Positions 63,804 to 64,000 of a stretch of 64,000 nt of DNA are shown here, one piece after another (the first letter of the stretch is position 1; each line of letters opens with the position of its first letter). The notes under the pieces are model-generated. The model saw only the letters and a list, made by a program, of their open reading frames with translations, searched no databases and had not been told where the DNA came from. The DNA is taken from positions 2,183,360-2,247,359 of the forward strand of contig NZ_HG315690.1 in the NCBI RefSeq assembly GCF_000455345.1, given 5' to 3'. A program made the position numbers and the translations under genes. This DNA comes from Halopiger goleimassiliensis (GTDB taxonomy: Archaea > Halobacteriota > Halobacteria > Halobacteriales > Natrialbaceae).

Positions 63804-64000
63804 GTGACGGTCGCTACGCTCGTCGAACGCTGTCTCTCCGTGCTGGGTTATCCAGCGGTGACACGCCATCTCCTCAACCGGTTCGGCGACCGGACGACGC
63901 TCGAGGTCGCGTCCTCGGCCCGACTCGCGAGAGGGTGTCTGTTGCGCGGCCGGGTCGACCTCGCGCCGCGAACGCGAGTGAGCCGCGGCTGTGTACTCAA
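63804..64000 (+). CDS. Partial CDS, acyltransferase-like left-handed beta-helix start
   Basis: From a GTG at 63804 the frame stays open for 65 codons to the window end (opening TVATLVERCLSVLGYPAVTR). Beyond residue 33 a hexapeptide-like pattern appears (VASSARLARGCLLRGRVDLA, then TRVSRGCVL), typical of LbH acyltransferases that modify sugars or antibiotics. A second in-frame GTG at 63858 is possible. Third-position GC is high, as in real genes here. The 3' part is missing, so the identity is tentative. Confidence 0.5.
   Translation, partial: MTVATLVERCLSVLGYPAVTRHLLNRFGDRTTLEVASSARLARGCLLRGRVDLAPRTRVSRGCVL

Overview
The window is a GC-rich chromosomal segment from a halophilic archaeon. The proteins are very acidic, there are many GTG starts and leaderless promoters with TATA-like boxes, and secreted proteins carry Tat plus lipobox signals. 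Archaeal informational genes are present (S6e, aIF1A, Trm5, RsmA, PolX), as are haloarchaea-only families. The style resembles the Natrialbales (Natrinema/Haloterrigena-like), but genus cannot be fixed from the sequence alone. No complete transposon, CRISPR array or rRNA was seen. One tRNA gene (Thr, CGT anticodon) is present.

Layout. 0-5 kb (minus strand): a ComEC-like MBL lipoprotein with a DUF3006 protein, then rsmA-mscS-hemK2 and a small exported protein. 5-11.3 kb: a phosphate locus (pstS-pstC-pstA-pstB1, a second nearly identical pstB upstream, and a divergent AbrB/PhoU regulator). 11.3-16 kb: a methyltransferase behind an iron-box palindrome, 6-phosphogluconate dehydrogenase, membrane proteins and dUTPase. 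16-24.6 kb: aconitase, an LLM-class flavoprotein, a SolA-like oxidase, a PadR regulator, rps6e and small haloarchaeal proteins. 24.6-28.3 kb: an HtpX-like protease and a TetR regulator with a perfect palindromic operator, followed by membrane and isoprenoid-synthase-like genes. 28.3-30.9 kb: a beta-CASP nuclease gene broken by a frameshift, and an ArsA/Get3 ATPase. 30.9-37.4 kb: an iron-responsive block (FilR1-type regulator, ferric-siderophore ABC transporter, MATE exporter, small HTH protein). 37.4-44.8 kb: SDR, endonuclease V, rhomboid protease, PolX, Mut7-C, dodecin, phosphoglycolate phosphatase. 44.9-56 kb: the glycerol cluster (membrane protein, glpK, divergent glpABC), continued by overlapping or close genes for a Cdc6-like AAA ATPase and a CHAT caspase-like protease, then a convergent 44-residue membrane peptide. 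56-64 kb: aIF1A, a second FilR1-type regulator with a DMT exporter, RidA, a Rieske protein, Trm5, tRNA-Thr, a lipoprotein, an odd response regulator, a gene-poor stretch and a truncated CDS at the edge.

How the genes work together. Phosphate uptake, iron uptake and glycerol catabolism are the three clear physiological modules. The iron module is tied together by three copies of a TTTAGG-N4-CCTAAA palindrome, the expected operator form for a DtxR/IdeR-type repressor. The least understood part is the tail of the glycerol operon: glpC, the Cdc6-like ATPase and the CHAT protease run in one direction with an ATGA overlap or a short gap, next to the tiny membrane protein. This is the best candidate in the window for an undescribed system. 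Other oddities are a 32-codon micro-ORF locked between glpB and glpC by ATGA overlaps at both ends, a response regulator with Glu in place of the phospho-accepting Asp, and a roughly 95% identical duplicate pstB.
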